Shown here: positions 63,127 through 64,000 of the stretch, piece by piece
Position numbering within the stretch: the first letter of the stretch is position 1
Layout: every line of letters begins with the position of its first letter
Assembly (NCBI RefSeq): GCF_004963255.1
Contig: NZ_SUGA01000002.1
Location: forward strand, 16,760 to 80,759
Direction of reading: 5' to 3'
DNA: 64,000 bases
Source of the DNA: Mesorhizobium sp.
GTDB lineage: Bacteria > Pseudomonadota > Alphaproteobacteria > Rhizobiales > Rhizobiaceae
The notes under the pieces: model-generated
What the model was told of the DNA's origin: nothing
The model's database searches: none
Seen by the model: the letters and a program-made list of their open reading frames with translations, nothing else
Program-made: the position numbers and the translations under genes

Positions 63127-63867
63127 ATGGAAGGAATGACCAAGGCGGATGTCGACAAGCTCGATAAGGGCCTGGCCGTGCGCAGCGGCCGCGCGTTGCG
63201 TCCGCGTGATGCCGCGACCCTTATTCTGCTTGATCGCCATGGCAAGGATGTCCTGGTGCTGATGGGCAGGCGACACGCCAGGCATGCCTTCATGCCCGGA
63301 AAATTCGTCTTCCCCGGCGGCCGCACCGATCCCGCGGACAGCCGCATTGCCGTCGGCTCCCCTTTGCGCGGCGAAGAAGAGAAAAAGCTGGCCGCCGGCC
63401 CCGGCCGCGCCAGTCCGGCGCGGGCGCGGGCAATCGCCCTGTCGGCGATTCGCGAGACCTATGAGGAAGCCGGCCTGCTGATCGGCTGCAAGGGCGCCTT
63501 CTCGACCACGAAGCGCGACTGGCAGGGTTTCGCCGAACATGGCGTCATCCCGTCGCTGGACGTGCTCCGCTTCATCGCCCGCGCCATCACCCCGCCCAAT
63601 CGCGTGCGCCGTTTCGACACGCGTTTCTTCAGCGCCTGGCGCCACGACGTTGCCGTCGAATTGCCCGGCGGCGGCCCGACCAACGAGCTGGAGGAACTCG
63701 TCTGGCTGCCGCTCGCCGATGCCCGCAAGGCCGATATACCCGACATTACCGGCATGATCCTGGAAGAACTGGAAAGGCGGCTTGCCGACGATCCCTTGCT
63801 GCGGCCGGGGGGCGAGGTGCCGTTCTTCCGGCTCGTCCGCAACCGCTTCGTCCGCGAAGTCCTTTAG
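63127..63867 (+). CDS. NUDIX hydrolase
   Basis: FMPGKFVFPGGRTDPADSR...AIRETYEEAGLLIG. Confidence 0.88.
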   Translation: MEGMTKADVDKLDKGLAVRSGRALRPRDAATLILLDRHGKDVLVLMGRRHARHAFMPGKFVFPGGRTDPADSRIAVGSPLRGEEEKKLAAGPGRASPARARAIALSAIRETYEEAGLLIGCKGAFSTTKRDWQGFAEHGVIPSLDVLRFIARAITPPNRVRRFDTRFFSAWRHDVAVELPGGGPTNELEELVWLPLADARKADIPDITGMILEELERRLADDPLLRPGGEVPFFRLVRNRFVREVL

Positions 63868-63887
63868 AAGCAGAGCATTTTGATCTT

Positions 63888-64000
63888 ATGACGGTCGATA
63901 CCCAACAACAGGGCGACGAACGCGTACATTGGCTGCCGATGGTCGCGGCGATCTCCTCGATCAGCGTCGTCGGCATCGCCATCGGCCTTGGCATGCCGCT
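63888..64000 (+). CDS. Membrane protein N-terminus, probably MFS transporter, truncated by the window end
   Basis: MTVDTQQQGDERVHWLPMVAAISSISVVGIAIGLGMPL. Confidence 0.65.
   Translation, partial: MTVDTQQQGDERVHWLPMVAAISSISVVGIAIGLGMP

Overview
GC-rich alphaproteobacterial chromosomal segment, probably Rhizobiales and Mesorhizobium-like (inferred from gene content; no search was run). It is mostly core or housekeeping genes: lon(partial)-clpX, clpP, cysE, ilvA, adenine deaminase, nadE, a class II DAHP synthase, mfd-sdhE-recG, glmS, glmU, topA-rnr and one tRNA-Leu(UAA). Small accessory islets lie between them. The most notable non-routine items are: (i) a small GIY-YIG nuclease ORF bracketed by about 66-69 bp near-perfect inverted repeats, next to a solitary HigA-type antitoxin that has its own perfect palindrome; (ii) a Xre/MbcA/ParS-RES toxin-antitoxin pair with a candidate operator palindrome; (iii) an adenine deaminase gene broken by an apparent 1-nt frameshift; (iv) a promoter-SD-13-codon micro-ORF-hairpin leader upstream of an ABC exporter; (v) a perfect 19-bp palindrome upstream of topA; (vi) several families of intergenic palindromic repeats, including a direct-repeat pair bracketing a DUF2188 gene and a GATCGTATCC repeat cluster between tag and nadE; (vii) a tandem pair of paralogous lipoprotein alpha/beta hydrolases. 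All family calls come from reading the translated sequences by eye. Many long ORFs in the supplied track are antisense shadows of core genes and were rejected.
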